Below, piece by piece: positions 23,464 to 30,463 of a stretch of DNA of 41,642 nt. Numbering within the stretch: the stretch's first letter is position 1; every line of letters starts with the position of its first letter. The position numbers were made by a program, and so were the translations under genes. Location: NCBI RefSeq assembly GCF_000686885.1, contig NZ_JMLU01000027.1, positions 1 through 41,642 of the forward strand, read 5' to 3'. The notes below the pieces were generated by a model that saw only the letters and a program-made list of their open reading frames with translations, was not told the origin of the DNA and searched no databases. The stretch is from Flavobacterium sasangense DSM 21067. Lineage in GTDB: Bacteria; Bacteroidota; Bacteroidia; Flavobacteriales; Flavobacteriaceae.

Positions 23464-26400
23464 ATGTCATTGGAAAACATTTTAGCCGCAAAAAAAATTA
23501 AAAATCCTGTAAAGGAATTTAAGAAGGAATTAAAAGAAATTGTTGAAGGAAATATACTAACGAAGTTATTTTCTAAATCTAAGCTCAAAAAAGAGGTAGC
23601 AGAATTAGGTTTGGCGCTATTAAAATTAGATCATAGTTATTCAGGAACTTATGTTTACTTGGGTTCTGAAAAGCTGAATTTTTTTAGTAAACATTTAAGT
23701 CAAAATGTTTGGGACAATAAAAACTATTATGAGCTTTTGGTTTATTTTTATGGTGCTGAGCAAGCTCCATATGTTAAACTTGCTTGGAGTAAATTACCTT
23801 ATCAAATGTACCAAACAGGTTATGATAGGAGATCCTTTAGAGCGCCAAATAATCATCGAGAGCTTTTGGTAAGTCAGGTAAATTTACTTCGTTCATTAAT
23901 TGAAGCGCCACATATTTATAATTATGCAGAATCTACTTATTACAATTTAACGCTTTTAGAACAAGTACGTTATGATAATGATGTAACCAATAATACCAAC
24001 CAATTTAAAATATGGTCTGCTGCTTTGGATGCTGGTAATTCCCAAGTTTACCAATTAATGGAGGACATTATTTTTAATAAAGATGCTGTTGGTAAGGTAT
24101 CAAGAGGAATTATCAAAGCCTTGTTGAACAGTGACAAAAAAGAATGTTGGGAATTAGTAGAAAAGTTACTCCTTGCTGCTCAACGTCAAGAAGGATTACG
24201 CCAAACCATTTTAGAATCTTTAGATGAAACTAGTATTGGTGCTTTAACTCATATGATTGATGTTTTGGTTACTAATAAACTTACTCGATTTTCATCTGTT
24301 GTTCGTGCAATTGATACTTGGACAGGTTTAGGTTGGGAATCAGAAAAAGAAACCACAGTACGTAATATTATCCAATTGGCTAATGGTTATTTAACAAATC
24401 CAGAAACAATAGCCATTGCTATACAGAGTAAAAACAATACTGAAGTTTATATGGCACTTTGGGCACAAGGTGTTTTAGATATTGAAAAAACAGTTCCGTA
24501 TTTAAAAGATTTAATGGAAAACGGATCTATAGAAAAGAAATGTTTGGCGCTAAAGTTTGCTGGTGAAACAAATGATCCTTATATCGAAATGCCATTGTAT
24601 TATAAAGCTTTAGAAGCTGATAATCTTCAAGTTTTAGCATTTGCTCAACATAGAATGGAAGCCTTATTAGATGCTAATTCAAAATCTAAATTTTTTATTG
24701 ATAATTTAGATTATCCCAACTTTTTCAATAAAGTATACGAATTAACCCAAAAAATAAATGAAAAAGAAAAAACTTTTGAAGGAAAAGTATTTTCTTGGTT
24801 AACAGTTAAGTTTCAAAAAGATGTTTTGTATTCTTGTGCTATCCATTTAATGGGATCTAATAAAACACACTTCAATCTTATTTTGAAAGATTTTGAAAAC
24901 TTGTCTTTACCTATTAGAGAAAAACTAACAAGAGAAGTTTTAGGTGATTTTTATTGTTATTCCTACTACTATATAAATGAAAATAAAGCTCAAAAATTAC
25001 CAACAACAGAACAACGAGATTTTGCACTTCGCATTTTAAAAGATAGAGGAGAAGCCATTGTAGCTTCTGCACTTTGTACTTTGAAAAAAGTAGCTTTAAG
25101 TTCTGTCGAATTAGATTTTTTTCAACAATTATTTAAAAGGAAGAATTCTACTCTAAAGAAGCATCTCATTTCAATTTTATTGCAACAAAAAGAATCTGTA
25201 ATAGAAGATTTTATTTATAGTTTAATTGAAAATGGAGATTTAGAACAACGTTTATCAGCTTTAGATATCATATTACAGTTTCAAAAAAATAATAAGTTAA
25301 CTTCAAAAATTAAATCATGGGTTACCTTATATGCAGAACGTCCAAAATTATCTGAGAAAGAAAGTAAGTTTTTAGATCAAATTTCGCCTTCGAGTGCTAA
25401 AGAACAACTGTCTGAAGCAAACGGTTATGGTTTTTATGATCCTACTTGTATTTCTCCCTATTCATTACCTAAACTTGAAGCCAATTCCATTTATTTACAA
25501 CTCACTAAAAACGAATCTTATGGCTTTTCTCAACCACTTTCTAAAATTAAAAAGGAGATTGAACGATTAACTCAGTTATATAAATCAAATGTAAATTATG
25601 AGTATGTTACTGAAAATTGGAATGGAAGCAAAGAAACTGTTCTTTTAGGTAACGACTTTTCTCCATTTAATCGTAAAACTGATGCTATGACGGCAGAACA
25701 GCGATTTAAAAATTATCCTCTACACGATGTATGGCAGGAATGGATGGAAACTTCTGGATTAACAGGTAGCGATTTATTTCTTTTAACTTTTACTACTGAA
25801 TGTGATAAAAAGGAATTTAGAGCTGTTCTTAAGCCTTTTGTGTTCTACTATAAAGATTTTATTGTAAACCCTAACAAAGATGGTTATTATTGGAACAATC
25901 CTATCGTCAATATATTAGAGTGTTTACGTTTTAAATTTCCATTTGAAGAAGAAAACGCTTTTATTATTGATGCTTGTTCCTATTTGTATTCGAATTTACC
26001 TAAATCGATACTAAACTATAAATTTGTTCCTAAAAAAGGAGATTACTATTATAATCGTGAAGGAAATGGTTGGCAATCAGAAGGCGATTTTGATGTGTAC
26101 TTAAAAGCTATCAATGATTATGATGCACTTACTACAGCCGAGAAAGCAAAAATGTGGCAGTTGTATCGTTGGAGACAATTTTCGGGGTTAAAAGAGAATG
26201 AGAAATATAGTATGCCACCTTTGCATTTATATTGCGAAGCCTATGAGCAAAATTTAATCACACAAAGTGAAATTTATGAGGCTATTGTAAACACAGAAAA
26301 TCTAAGATTAATAACTGACAAGAAAAATAGACGTGTTCATTATACGAATTGTAATACAGAAGATTTGTTAAAAAAATATGAGTTTTTACAGCCCATGATA

Positions 26401-28527
26401 GATCATGTTCGTGATGTATGTTTAGATATTGAATTAAAACGAGGTGATTCCAGTACTGCTGTGACTCAATTTGTAACAAGTTTTCAAAGAATTTATGGTA
26501 TTAACCGTTTTGTTGATTTGTTGCAAGGATTAGGTAAAAATAATTTACATAAAGGATATATCTATTATTGGAGTAACGAAGATTTATCAAAATACAGATT
26601 GTTTAGTTCTTTGATTAAATCCTGTTTTCCTAAAGATACAGAAACTTATGCAGATTTTGAAGTTGCAATAAAAGATAAAAAATTTACAGAAGAGCGTTTA
26701 ATACAAGCTGCAATCTATGCTCCACAATGGCAGAAATTTATTAGTCAGTATTTAGATTGGAAAGGATTAGATGAAGGAATTTGGTGGCTGCACGCACATA
26801 CTAAGACTCCAAGTTATAGTGAAGTAAATTCTGAATTAGAGAGTGAAATCGCAAAATACTCAGCTGTTGATATTCAAGATTTTAAAGATGGAGCGGTTGA
26901 TAAAGATTGGTTTATGTCAGCCTATAAAAAGCTTGGTAAAGTTAAATGGGAACTTTTATATGACGCAGCAAAATATGTTTCAGAAGGAAATGGTCATAGA
27001 AGAGCAAGATTATATGCGGATGCTTTAACGGGTGATTTAAAAATTAGAGAAGTTACTGCTAAAGTAAAAGAAAAAAGAGATCAGGATTATTTGCGAGTAT
27101 ATGGTTTAGTTCCGTTAAGTAAAACAAATCCTGAAAAAGATGTTTTAAATAGATATGAATATTTACAACAGTTCAAGAAAGAAAGTAAAGAGTTTGGTTC
27201 TATGAAGCAAACAAGTGAAGCTTTAGCTGTTGTAGTTGCTTTGGAAAATTTAGCAAGAAATGCTGGCTATCCTGATCCCGTAAGATTAACATGGGCTATG
27301 GAGACCAAGCAAGTTCAGAGTATTTTGTCAAAAGATACACAATTCACCATTGAAGATACAACTATCGGTCTTACCATAGATAAAGAAGGAAAAGCTGATG
27401 TAGTGGCTTTGAAAGATGGTAAAGAATTAAAAGCTATTCCGGCAAAATTTAAGAAGAATCCTGATGTTTTAGAATTGAATAAACACAGAAAAGTATTACG
27501 CGAACAGTGGACTCGTTCTAAAAAAGGTTTAGAAGAAGCAATGATACGTGGTGATGTATTTTCATACTCTGAAATTATTAATTTATTAGAGCATCCAGTA
27601 ATTGTAAAGCATTTAGAAAAATTGGTTTTTATTTCTAATGAGGAAATGCTTGGATTTTTTATAGATGGAAAATTGACTTCGGCCAGAGGAGAAGTATTTG
27701 CAGTTAATGAAGATACAACTTTCCGAATAGCTCATTGTTATGATTTACATAAGAATAATGTATGGCCTGATTTTCAAAGCTATTGTTTTGATAACAAATT
27801 AAAACAACCTTTCAAACAAATTTTTAGAGAACTATATGTTCCAACACCAGACGAATTGAAGGAGAAATCAATTTCTCGTCGATATGCTGGTCATCAAGTA
27901 CATCCAAAGCAAACTTTAGCATTATTAAAAACTAGAGGTTGGAAAGTTGATTATGAAGAAGGGCTTCAAAAAGTATTTCATAAAGAAGGATATCAGGTCA
28001 AATTATATGCTATGGCTGATTGGTTTTCACCGGCAGATGTTGAAAGCCCAACTCTCGAAACAATTGAGTTTCACTCTTTAAAAGATTATAAAAACATTCC
28101 TTTTGAAGCTGTTAACCCAAGGCTGTTTTCTGAAGTAATGCGAGACATTGATTTAGTTGTAAGTGTGGCTCATGTTGGTGGAGTAGACCCAGAAGCAAGT
28201 CATTCATCAATTGAAATGAGAAGTGTATTATTGCGAGAAACTTTACGATTATTCAAAGTGAAAAATGTTGAAATTATTGAAAATCACGCATTAATAGAAG
28301 GTACAATTGCTAAATATAGCGTTCACTTAGGTAGTGCTATTGTGCATCAAGTTCCAGGTAAGTATTTATCAATTTTACCAGTCCAATCTCAGCATAGAGG
28401 TAGATTATTTTTACCATTTGCAGATGATGATCCTAAATCAGCAGAAGTAATGTCTAAAGTTTTAATGTTAGCAAAAGACAATGAAATTCAAGACCCAACA
28501 GTACTGAGTCAAATTGATAGAAAATAA
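23464..28527 (+). CDS. giant DUF4132-domain protein
   Basis: The 1687-residue protein is mostly helical, with HEAT-like stretches in the first 700 residues, aromatic-rich segments in the middle, and a C-terminal DUF4132 region: LREQWTRSKKGLEEAMIRGD near 1350, DLVVSVAHVGGVDPEASHSS near 1560, and the closing LPFADDDPKSAEVMSKVLMLAKD near 1650. DUF4132 proteins include E. coli MolR/YehI relatives and are found near RNA repair genes and MoxR-type ATPase clusters; their activity is not known. No WGR domain is seen here. It follows the 144-residue gene by 27 bases and closes the protein-coding part of the operon. The single uninterrupted 5-kb frame argues that it is functional. Confidence 0.85.
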   Translation: MSLENILAAKKIKNPVKEFKKELKEIVEGNILTKLFSKSKLKKEVAELGLALLKLDHSYSGTYVYLGSEKLNFFSKHLSQNVWDNKNYYELLVYFYGAEQAPYVKLAWSKLPYQMYQTGYDRRSFRAPNNHRELLVSQVNLLRSLIEAPHIYNYAESTYYNLTLLEQVRYDNDVTNNTNQFKIWSAALDAGNSQVYQLMEDIIFNKDAVGKVSRGIIKALLNSDKKECWELVEKLLLAAQRQEGLRQTILESLDETSIGALTHMIDVLVTNKLTRFSSVVRAIDTWTGLGWESEKETTVRNIIQLANGYLTNPETIAIAIQSKNNTEVYMALWAQGVLDIEKTVPYLKDLMENGSIEKKCLALKFAGETNDPYIEMPLYYKALEADNLQVLAFAQHRMEALLDANSKSKFFIDNLDYPNFFNKVYELTQKINEKEKTFEGKVFSWLTVKFQKDVLYSCAIHLMGSNKTHFNLILKDFENLSLPIREKLTREVLGDFYCYSYYYINENKAQKLPTTEQRDFALRILKDRGEAIVASALCTLKKVALSSVELDFFQQLFKRKNSTLKKHLISILLQQKESVIEDFIYSLIENGDLEQRLSALDIILQFQKNNKLTSKIKSWVTLYAERPKLSEKESKFLDQISPSSAKEQLSEANGYGFYDPTCISPYSLPKLEANSIYLQLTKNESYGFSQPLSKIKKEIERLTQLYKSNVNYEYVTENWNGSKETVLLGNDFSPFNRKTDAMTAEQRFKNYPLHDVWQEWMETSGLTGSDLFLLTFTTECDKKEFRAVLKPFVFYYKDFIVNPNKDGYYWNNPIVNILECLRFKFPFEEENAFIIDACSYLYSNLPKSILNYKFVPKKGDYYYNREGNGWQSEGDFDVYLKAINDYDALTTAEKAKMWQLYRWRQFSGLKENEKYSMPPLHLYCEAYEQNLITQSEIYEAIVNTENLRLITDKKNRRVHYTNCNTEDLLKKYEFLQPMIDHVRDVCLDIELKRGDSSTAVTQFVTSFQRIYGINRFVDLLQGLGKNNLHKGYIYYWSNEDLSKYRLFSSLIKSCFPKDTETYADFEVAIKDKKFTEERLIQAAIYAPQWQKFISQYLDWKGLDEGIWWLHAHTKTPSYSEVNSELESEIAKYSAVDIQDFKDGAVDKDWFMSAYKKLGKVKWELLYDAAKYVSEGNGHRRARLYADALTGDLKIREVTAKVKEKRDQDYLRVYGLVPLSKTNPEKDVLNRYEYLQQFKKESKEFGSMKQTSEALAVVVALENLARNAGYPDPVRLTWAMETKQVQSILSKDTQFTIEDTTIGLTIDKEGKADVVALKDGKELKAIPAKFKKNPDVLELNKHRKVLREQWTRSKKGLEEAMIRGDVFSYSEIINLLEHPVIVKHLEKLVFISNEEMLGFFIDGKLTSARGEVFAVNEDTTFRIAHCYDLHKNNVWPDFQSYCFDNKLKQPFKQIFRELYVPTPDELKEKSISRRYAGHQVHPKQTLALLKTRGWKVDYEEGLQKVFHKEGYQVKLYAMADWFSPADVESPTLETIEFHSLKDYKNIPFEAVNPRLFSEVMRDIDLVVSVAHVGGVDPEASHSSIEMRSVLLRETLRLFKVKNVEIIENHALIEGTIAKYSVHLGSAIVHQVPGKYLSILPVQSQHRGRLFLPFADDDPKSAEVMSKVLMLAKDNEIQDPTVLSQIDRK

Positions 28528-28531
28528 ATAA

Positions 28532-28564
28532 AAATGTAGTTTTTTAAAAAAATCCCTACATTTG
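28532..28564 (+). promoter_or_regulatory. inverted repeat overlapping a TACATTTG promoter box
   Basis: aaatgtag (28532-28539) and ctacattt (28556-28563) are exact complements 16 bases apart. TACATTTG at 28557-28564 fits the -7 consensus and would start transcription near 28571, at or just before the ATG of the 33-aa ORF. The pair may be an operator or the 3' hairpin of the upstream operon. Confidence 0.45.
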
Positions 28565-28572
28565 CCCTCGAA

Positions 28573-28674
28573 ATGAAAACACAAAAGCAACATAATAGTC
28601 TAAATCTATATCGCTCTTCGATAGATTTTCCTATGGAGAATAATGGACGTTGTATGTGTTTTTATGAAGAATAG
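28573..28674 (+). CDS. 33-aa ORF / leader peptide or small RNA
   Basis: The ORF encodes 33 residues ending NNGRCMCFYEE, with a Cys-Met-Cys cluster three to eight residues from the end. It is followed after 34 bases by a strong terminator, giving a transcript of about 165 bases in all. The promoter box is so close that the RNA would begin almost at the ATG. This layout fits either an attenuation leader (with Cys/Met codons before a terminator) or a small RNA with an incidental ORF. No amino-acid biosynthesis gene follows. Function unknown. Confidence 0.4.
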   Translation: MKTQKQHNSLNLYRSSIDFPMENNGRCMCFYEE

Positions 28675-28707
28675 TTATTGTTTTTAGTAAAATTTCACCA
28701 AAATATA

Positions 28708-28740
28708 CGAAACGTCCTTTGCAAAAAGGGCGTTTTTTTT
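28708..28740 (+). terminator. terminator after the 33-aa ORF
   Basis: The arms aaacgtccttt and aaagggcgttt form an 11-bp stem with one G-T pair and a loop of 4, followed by a T-run. Confidence 0.85.
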
Positions 28741-28772
28741 GTTTAAAAAATGATTGAAAGTAGAGTTTTAGA

Positions 28773-28791
28773 TGCTGAATCGAGTTCAGCA
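28773..28791. repeat. REP-like hairpin (tgctgaa-N5-ttcagca)
   Basis: A 7-bp perfect stem followed by tgacag. Similar tgctgaa...ttcagcatgac elements are common intergenic repeats in Bacteroidota. Confidence 0.6.
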
Positions 28792-28868
28792 TGACAGAAA
28801 TAGAAAAAAAAGTAAAAAAATGTTTCATGATTAAACGAAATAGTAAAAAATAAGGGTAAATGCGTAAC

Positions 28869-28889
28869 CAAATGAGAGACAGTCATTTG
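28869..28889. other. stem-loop with 7-bp stem and 7-base loop
   Basis: caaatga and tcatttg pair exactly around gagacag. The spacer between 28792 and 28985 shows no other structure I can name and no gene. Confidence 0.3.
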
Positions 28890-28986
28890 TAAAATCTGAA
28901 GTATCTGTTGGAAAACGGACAGGATTTGTAATGCCTAAATTTAATCATAACTACCTGAAAGTCAATAAAATAATTTTAAAAAAGAT

Positions 28987-29018
28987 TTGGAAGTTACTTT
29001 TTTTTGACTTTATCTTTG
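28987..29018 (+). promoter_or_regulatory. promoter upstream of the 45-aa ORF and tRNA array (TTG-N21-TATCTTTG)
   Basis: TTG at 28987-28989 and TATCTTTG at 29011-29018 are 21 bases apart. Transcription would start near 29025. No other promoter is visible before the tRNA array, so read-through from here is the simplest way to transcribe the tRNAs. Confidence 0.5.
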
Positions 29019-29085
29019 CCACAGAAAATTAGAAGTAAGAATTTAGAATTCAAAAATCAGAATTGATTTAAAAAAACAAATAATA

Positions 29086-29223
29086 ATGAGAACACGATAT
29101 AACATTCAAAAACTAAATATTACAACAATGATAGATTGTTTTAATCCTTCACGTAATGTAGCTCCGAAATTTGATTTCGGATATAAGAATAAACAGGTGC
29201 AAACTAGTAGGCATTTGGAATAG
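29086..29223 (+). CDS. 45-aa ORF before the tRNA array
   Basis: ATG at 29086 opens a 45-codon frame (MRTRYNIQKLNITTMIDCFN at the N-terminus, ending QVQTSRHLE). It is basic, has no membrane segment, and is preceded by a promoter with a leader of about 60 bases. A terminator-type hairpin follows 23 bases after the stop, and the first tRNA starts 20 bases after that hairpin. I do not recognise it. It could be a leader peptide that controls read-through into the tRNA genes, or part of a non-coding leader. Confidence 0.35.
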   Translation: MRTRYNIQKLNITTMIDCFNPSRNVAPKFDFGYKNKQVQTSRHLE

Positions 29224-29246
29224 TAGTATTCCATTGTTATGATATG

Positions 29247-29273
29247 AAGCACCTTTTACGAGGTGCTTTTTTT
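29247..29273 (+). terminator. hairpin with T-run directly before the tRNA array
   Basis: aagcacct and aggtgctt pair (8 bp, loop tttacg), followed by seven T. It has the form of an intrinsic terminator but stands between the only visible promoter and the tRNAs, so it may be an attenuator or an RNA processing site. Confidence 0.75.
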
Positions 29274-29288
29274 ATGTCCAAAAATATT

Positions 29289-29363
29289 GATTCTGTAGCT
29301 CAAGGGTAGAGCAGTGAGCTGTTAACTCAAAGGTTGTAAGTTCGAATCTTACCAGAATCGCCA
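29289..29363 (+). tRNA. tRNA-Asn (GTT)
   Basis: Full cloverleaf: acceptor gattctg/cagaatc (7 bp perfect), T8, D-stem gctc/gagc, anticodon stem gtgag/ctcaa with a G-A mismatch at 27-43, loop ctgttaa with anticodon GTT, five-base variable region, T-arm gtaag-ttcgaat-cttac, discriminator G as expected for Asn, and an encoded CCA at 29361-29363. It is the only member of the array with a complete encoded CCA. Confidence 0.9.
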
Positions 29364-29365
29364 CT

Positions 29366-29439
29366 GATTTTGTAGCTCAATTGGAAAGAGTATTTGCCTA
29401 CGAAGCAAAGGGTTGAAGGTTCGAGTCCTTCCAAAATCA
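29366..29439 (+). tRNA. tRNA-Arg (ACG)
   Basis: Acceptor gattttg/caaaatc (perfect), D-stem gctc/gagt with one G-T pair, anticodon arm tttgc-ctacgaa-gcaaa with ACG, T-arm gaagg-ttcgagt-ccttc, discriminator A as expected for Arg. After it come CA, not CCA. It begins 2 bases after the Asn gene, and its acceptor is nearly the same as that of the Asn tRNA. Confidence 0.9.
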
Positions 29440-29444
29440 CATGA

Positions 29445-29461
29445 GTTCTTTAGAAAGGAAC
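29445..29461 (+). other. hairpin in the Arg-Asp tRNA spacer
   Basis: gttcttt and aaggaac form a 7-bp stem (one G-T pair) with a 3-base loop, ending 2 bases before the Asp tRNA. Likely a processing structure in the tRNA precursor. Confidence 0.5.
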
Positions 29462-29463
29462 AA

Positions 29464-29536
29464 GGCTTATTGGGGTTACTGGCTAACCTTCCCGACTGTC
29501 TCTCGGGAGAAACGGGTTCGATCCCCGTATAAGCCG
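29464..29536 (+). tRNA. tRNA-Asp (GTC)
   Basis: Acceptor ggcttat/ataagcc (perfect), D-stem gggt/acct with one G-T pair and a loop containing GG, anticodon arm cccga-ctgtctc-tcggg with GTC, variable region of 4, T-arm acggg-ttcgatc-cccgt, discriminator G as expected for Asp. CCA is not encoded (CAA follows). Confidence 0.9.
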
Positions 29537-29540
29537 CAAT

Positions 29541-29562
29541 TAACTGATCTTTTGATTAGTTA
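29541..29562 (+). other. hairpin in the Asp-Pro tRNA spacer
   Basis: taactgatc and gattagtta form a 9-bp stem with one G-T pair and a tttt loop, ending 3 bases before the Pro tRNA, in the same relative position as the hairpin before the Asp tRNA. Confidence 0.55.
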
Positions 29563-29565
29563 CAT

Positions 29566-29638
29566 CAGGGAAGATAACGATTGGTTGTTTACCTGCTTTG
29601 GATGCAGGAGGTTACAGGTTCGAGTCCTGTTTCCCAGA
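29566..29638 (+). tRNA. tRNA-Pro (TGG), somewhat degenerate
   Basis: Anticodon arm cctgc-tttggat-gcagg gives TGG, and the T-arm acagg-ttcgagt-cctgt is perfect. The acceptor cagggaa/ttcccag has an A-A mismatch at 2-71, position 8 is G instead of the near-universal T, and the D-stem taac/gttt has a T-T mismatch. Discriminator A fits Pro; CA follows. The departures suggest relaxed constraint or a non-translational role. Confidence 0.8.
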
Positions 29639-29644
29639 CAAAAT

Positions 29645-29728
29645 GGAAGTACGCCAAAGTAGGAGAGTTGGGGCGGTCTGTAAAACCGTTGTCTTATGAC
29701 TGAGTAGGTTCGAATCCTACTACTTCCA
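29645..29728 (+). tRNA. tRNA-Tyr (GTA), class II
   Basis: Acceptor ggaagta/tacttcc (perfect), D-stem ccaa/ttgg, anticodon arm gcggt-ctgtaaa-accgt with GTA, a long variable arm with a short gtc/gac stem as expected for bacterial tRNA-Tyr, T-arm gtagg-ttcgaat-cctac, discriminator A. Position 8 is C rather than T. CA follows the discriminator. Confidence 0.88.
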
Positions 29729-29739
29729 CAAGTTATTTT

Positions 29740-29764
29740 TACTACGCAGAATAATTGCGTAGTA
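29740..29764. promoter_or_regulatory. palindromic operator candidate, copy 2 (TACTACGCA-N7-TGCGTAGTA)
   Basis: Perfect 9-bp arms around gaataat, 11 bases after the Tyr tRNA. The core TACGCA-N7-TGCGTAGT is shared with 16991-17009. A box ending in CTTTG (29772-29779) follows at the same distance as TATATTTG does in copy 1, and the sequence after it is also similar (caataaagaaatc against caaagaaataaatc). Confidence 0.65.
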
Positions 29765-29841
29765 GGTTTTGAATCTTTGTTCAGCAATAAAGAAATCGTT
29801 CTTTGAATTTGAAAATAATAGATTCTCGTCTTTCTTGTCTT

Positions 29842-29865
29842 TCTCGACTTCGCTCGAAATGACAG
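29842..29865. repeat. REP-like element (ctcgacttcgctcgaaatgac)
   Basis: A short palindromic intergenic repeat of a type common in flavobacteria; it shares the ctcgaaatgac core with 15091-15101. The sequence between 29780 and 29841 shows no gene. Confidence 0.5.
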
Positions 29866-29903
29866 TCGTTAGGAGGATTGAGAAATAAAATATCAAGCAA
29901 GTC

Positions 29904-30051
29904 TTGTTGGGTGTTTCGGTATAGCACTATTGCAGTATTCGTTTCGCAGTTGCGGATGATGTTGTACTGTTCAACTTGGCTTGGAGGTTTTGGTGGTTTT
30001 CCAAAAAATCATCTCACTCTATGGGTCACGGGTTCGATTCCCGTACATGCT
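29904..30051 (+). pseudogene. decayed tRNA-like sequences, including a Trp(CCA)-like one
   Basis: A D-arm-like piece gtgt-ttcggtata-gcac at 29911-29927 has no matching T-arm. Further on, tggtt/aatca (29994-29998 with 30007-30011) encloses an eight-base loop ttccaaaa that holds a CCA triplet after T33, and a perfect T-arm acggg-ttcgatt-cccgt lies at 30028-30044. The expected acceptor and D-arm partners are missing or poor, and about 16 bases separate the two arms. These are remnants or very unusual tRNA-like RNAs. Confidence 0.5.
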
Positions 30052-30054
30052 TCT

Positions 30055-30120
30055 GGTATGTTAGTTCAGTCTGGTTAGAACAATAGATTAATTCTCGTAG
30101 GTTCGAATCCTACACACATT
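30055..30120 (+). pseudogene. tRNA-like sequence with truncated anticodon arm
   Basis: A perfect D-arm (gttc-N10-gaac, loop with GG, 30064-30081) and perfect T-arm (gtagg-ttcgaat-cctac, 30097-30113) are separated by only 15 bases where 22-23 are normal, so no standard anticodon arm fits. The acceptor ggtatgt/acacatt pairs only partly. The loss is confined to the anticodon arm. Confidence 0.6.
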
Positions 30121-30123
30121 TTA

Positions 30124-30203
30124 GGTATGTGTTTGACAGTGGCGTCACTTACAGACTCAAAATCTGTTTGACAGAGTAGCATAGCTCTTTAAAAGAATGT
30201 ACC
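30124..30203 (+). pseudogene. tRNA-Leu(CAA)-like sequence lacking a T-arm
   Basis: Acceptor ggtatgt/atgtacc pairs over 7 bp with two G-T pairs, D-arm tgac-agtggc-gtca is present, and the anticodon arm acaga-ctcaaaa-tctgt is perfect with CAA. In place of a T-arm there is agag-N8-ctct with no TTC. The sequence from 30204 to 30463 holds no recognisable gene and leads to the slipin start. Confidence 0.5.
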
Positions 30204-30463
30204 ATAAGAAAATCTTTGGACTTGGTCAGTTTTGGCTCGACTTGTTCGTAAAGAAACACTTAGGAAAAGACCTGAAAAAGGCTTCGTATTCCTAACCGTT
30301 CTTTTGCTTTTGTATTTGCTTGTTGTTCGCTACGGCTAACTTTAAAATAGAATAGAAACCCATTAGAATGCTTTTGATTACTAACTTTTTTCCGTTTTGG
30401 ACTTTGGACGAAGAACTGAAGGTTTTCTTTTTAATTGAATGTTTAATGATAACTATATAAATT

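Noticed and set aside
29441..29662. 73-codon frame across the tRNA array
   Set aside because: It overlaps the Asp and Pro tRNAs and reflects their sequence, not protein coding.
29560..29787. 75-codon minus-strand frame across the Pro and Tyr tRNAs
   Set aside because: It is the antisense of tRNA genes; such frames are common annotation artefacts.
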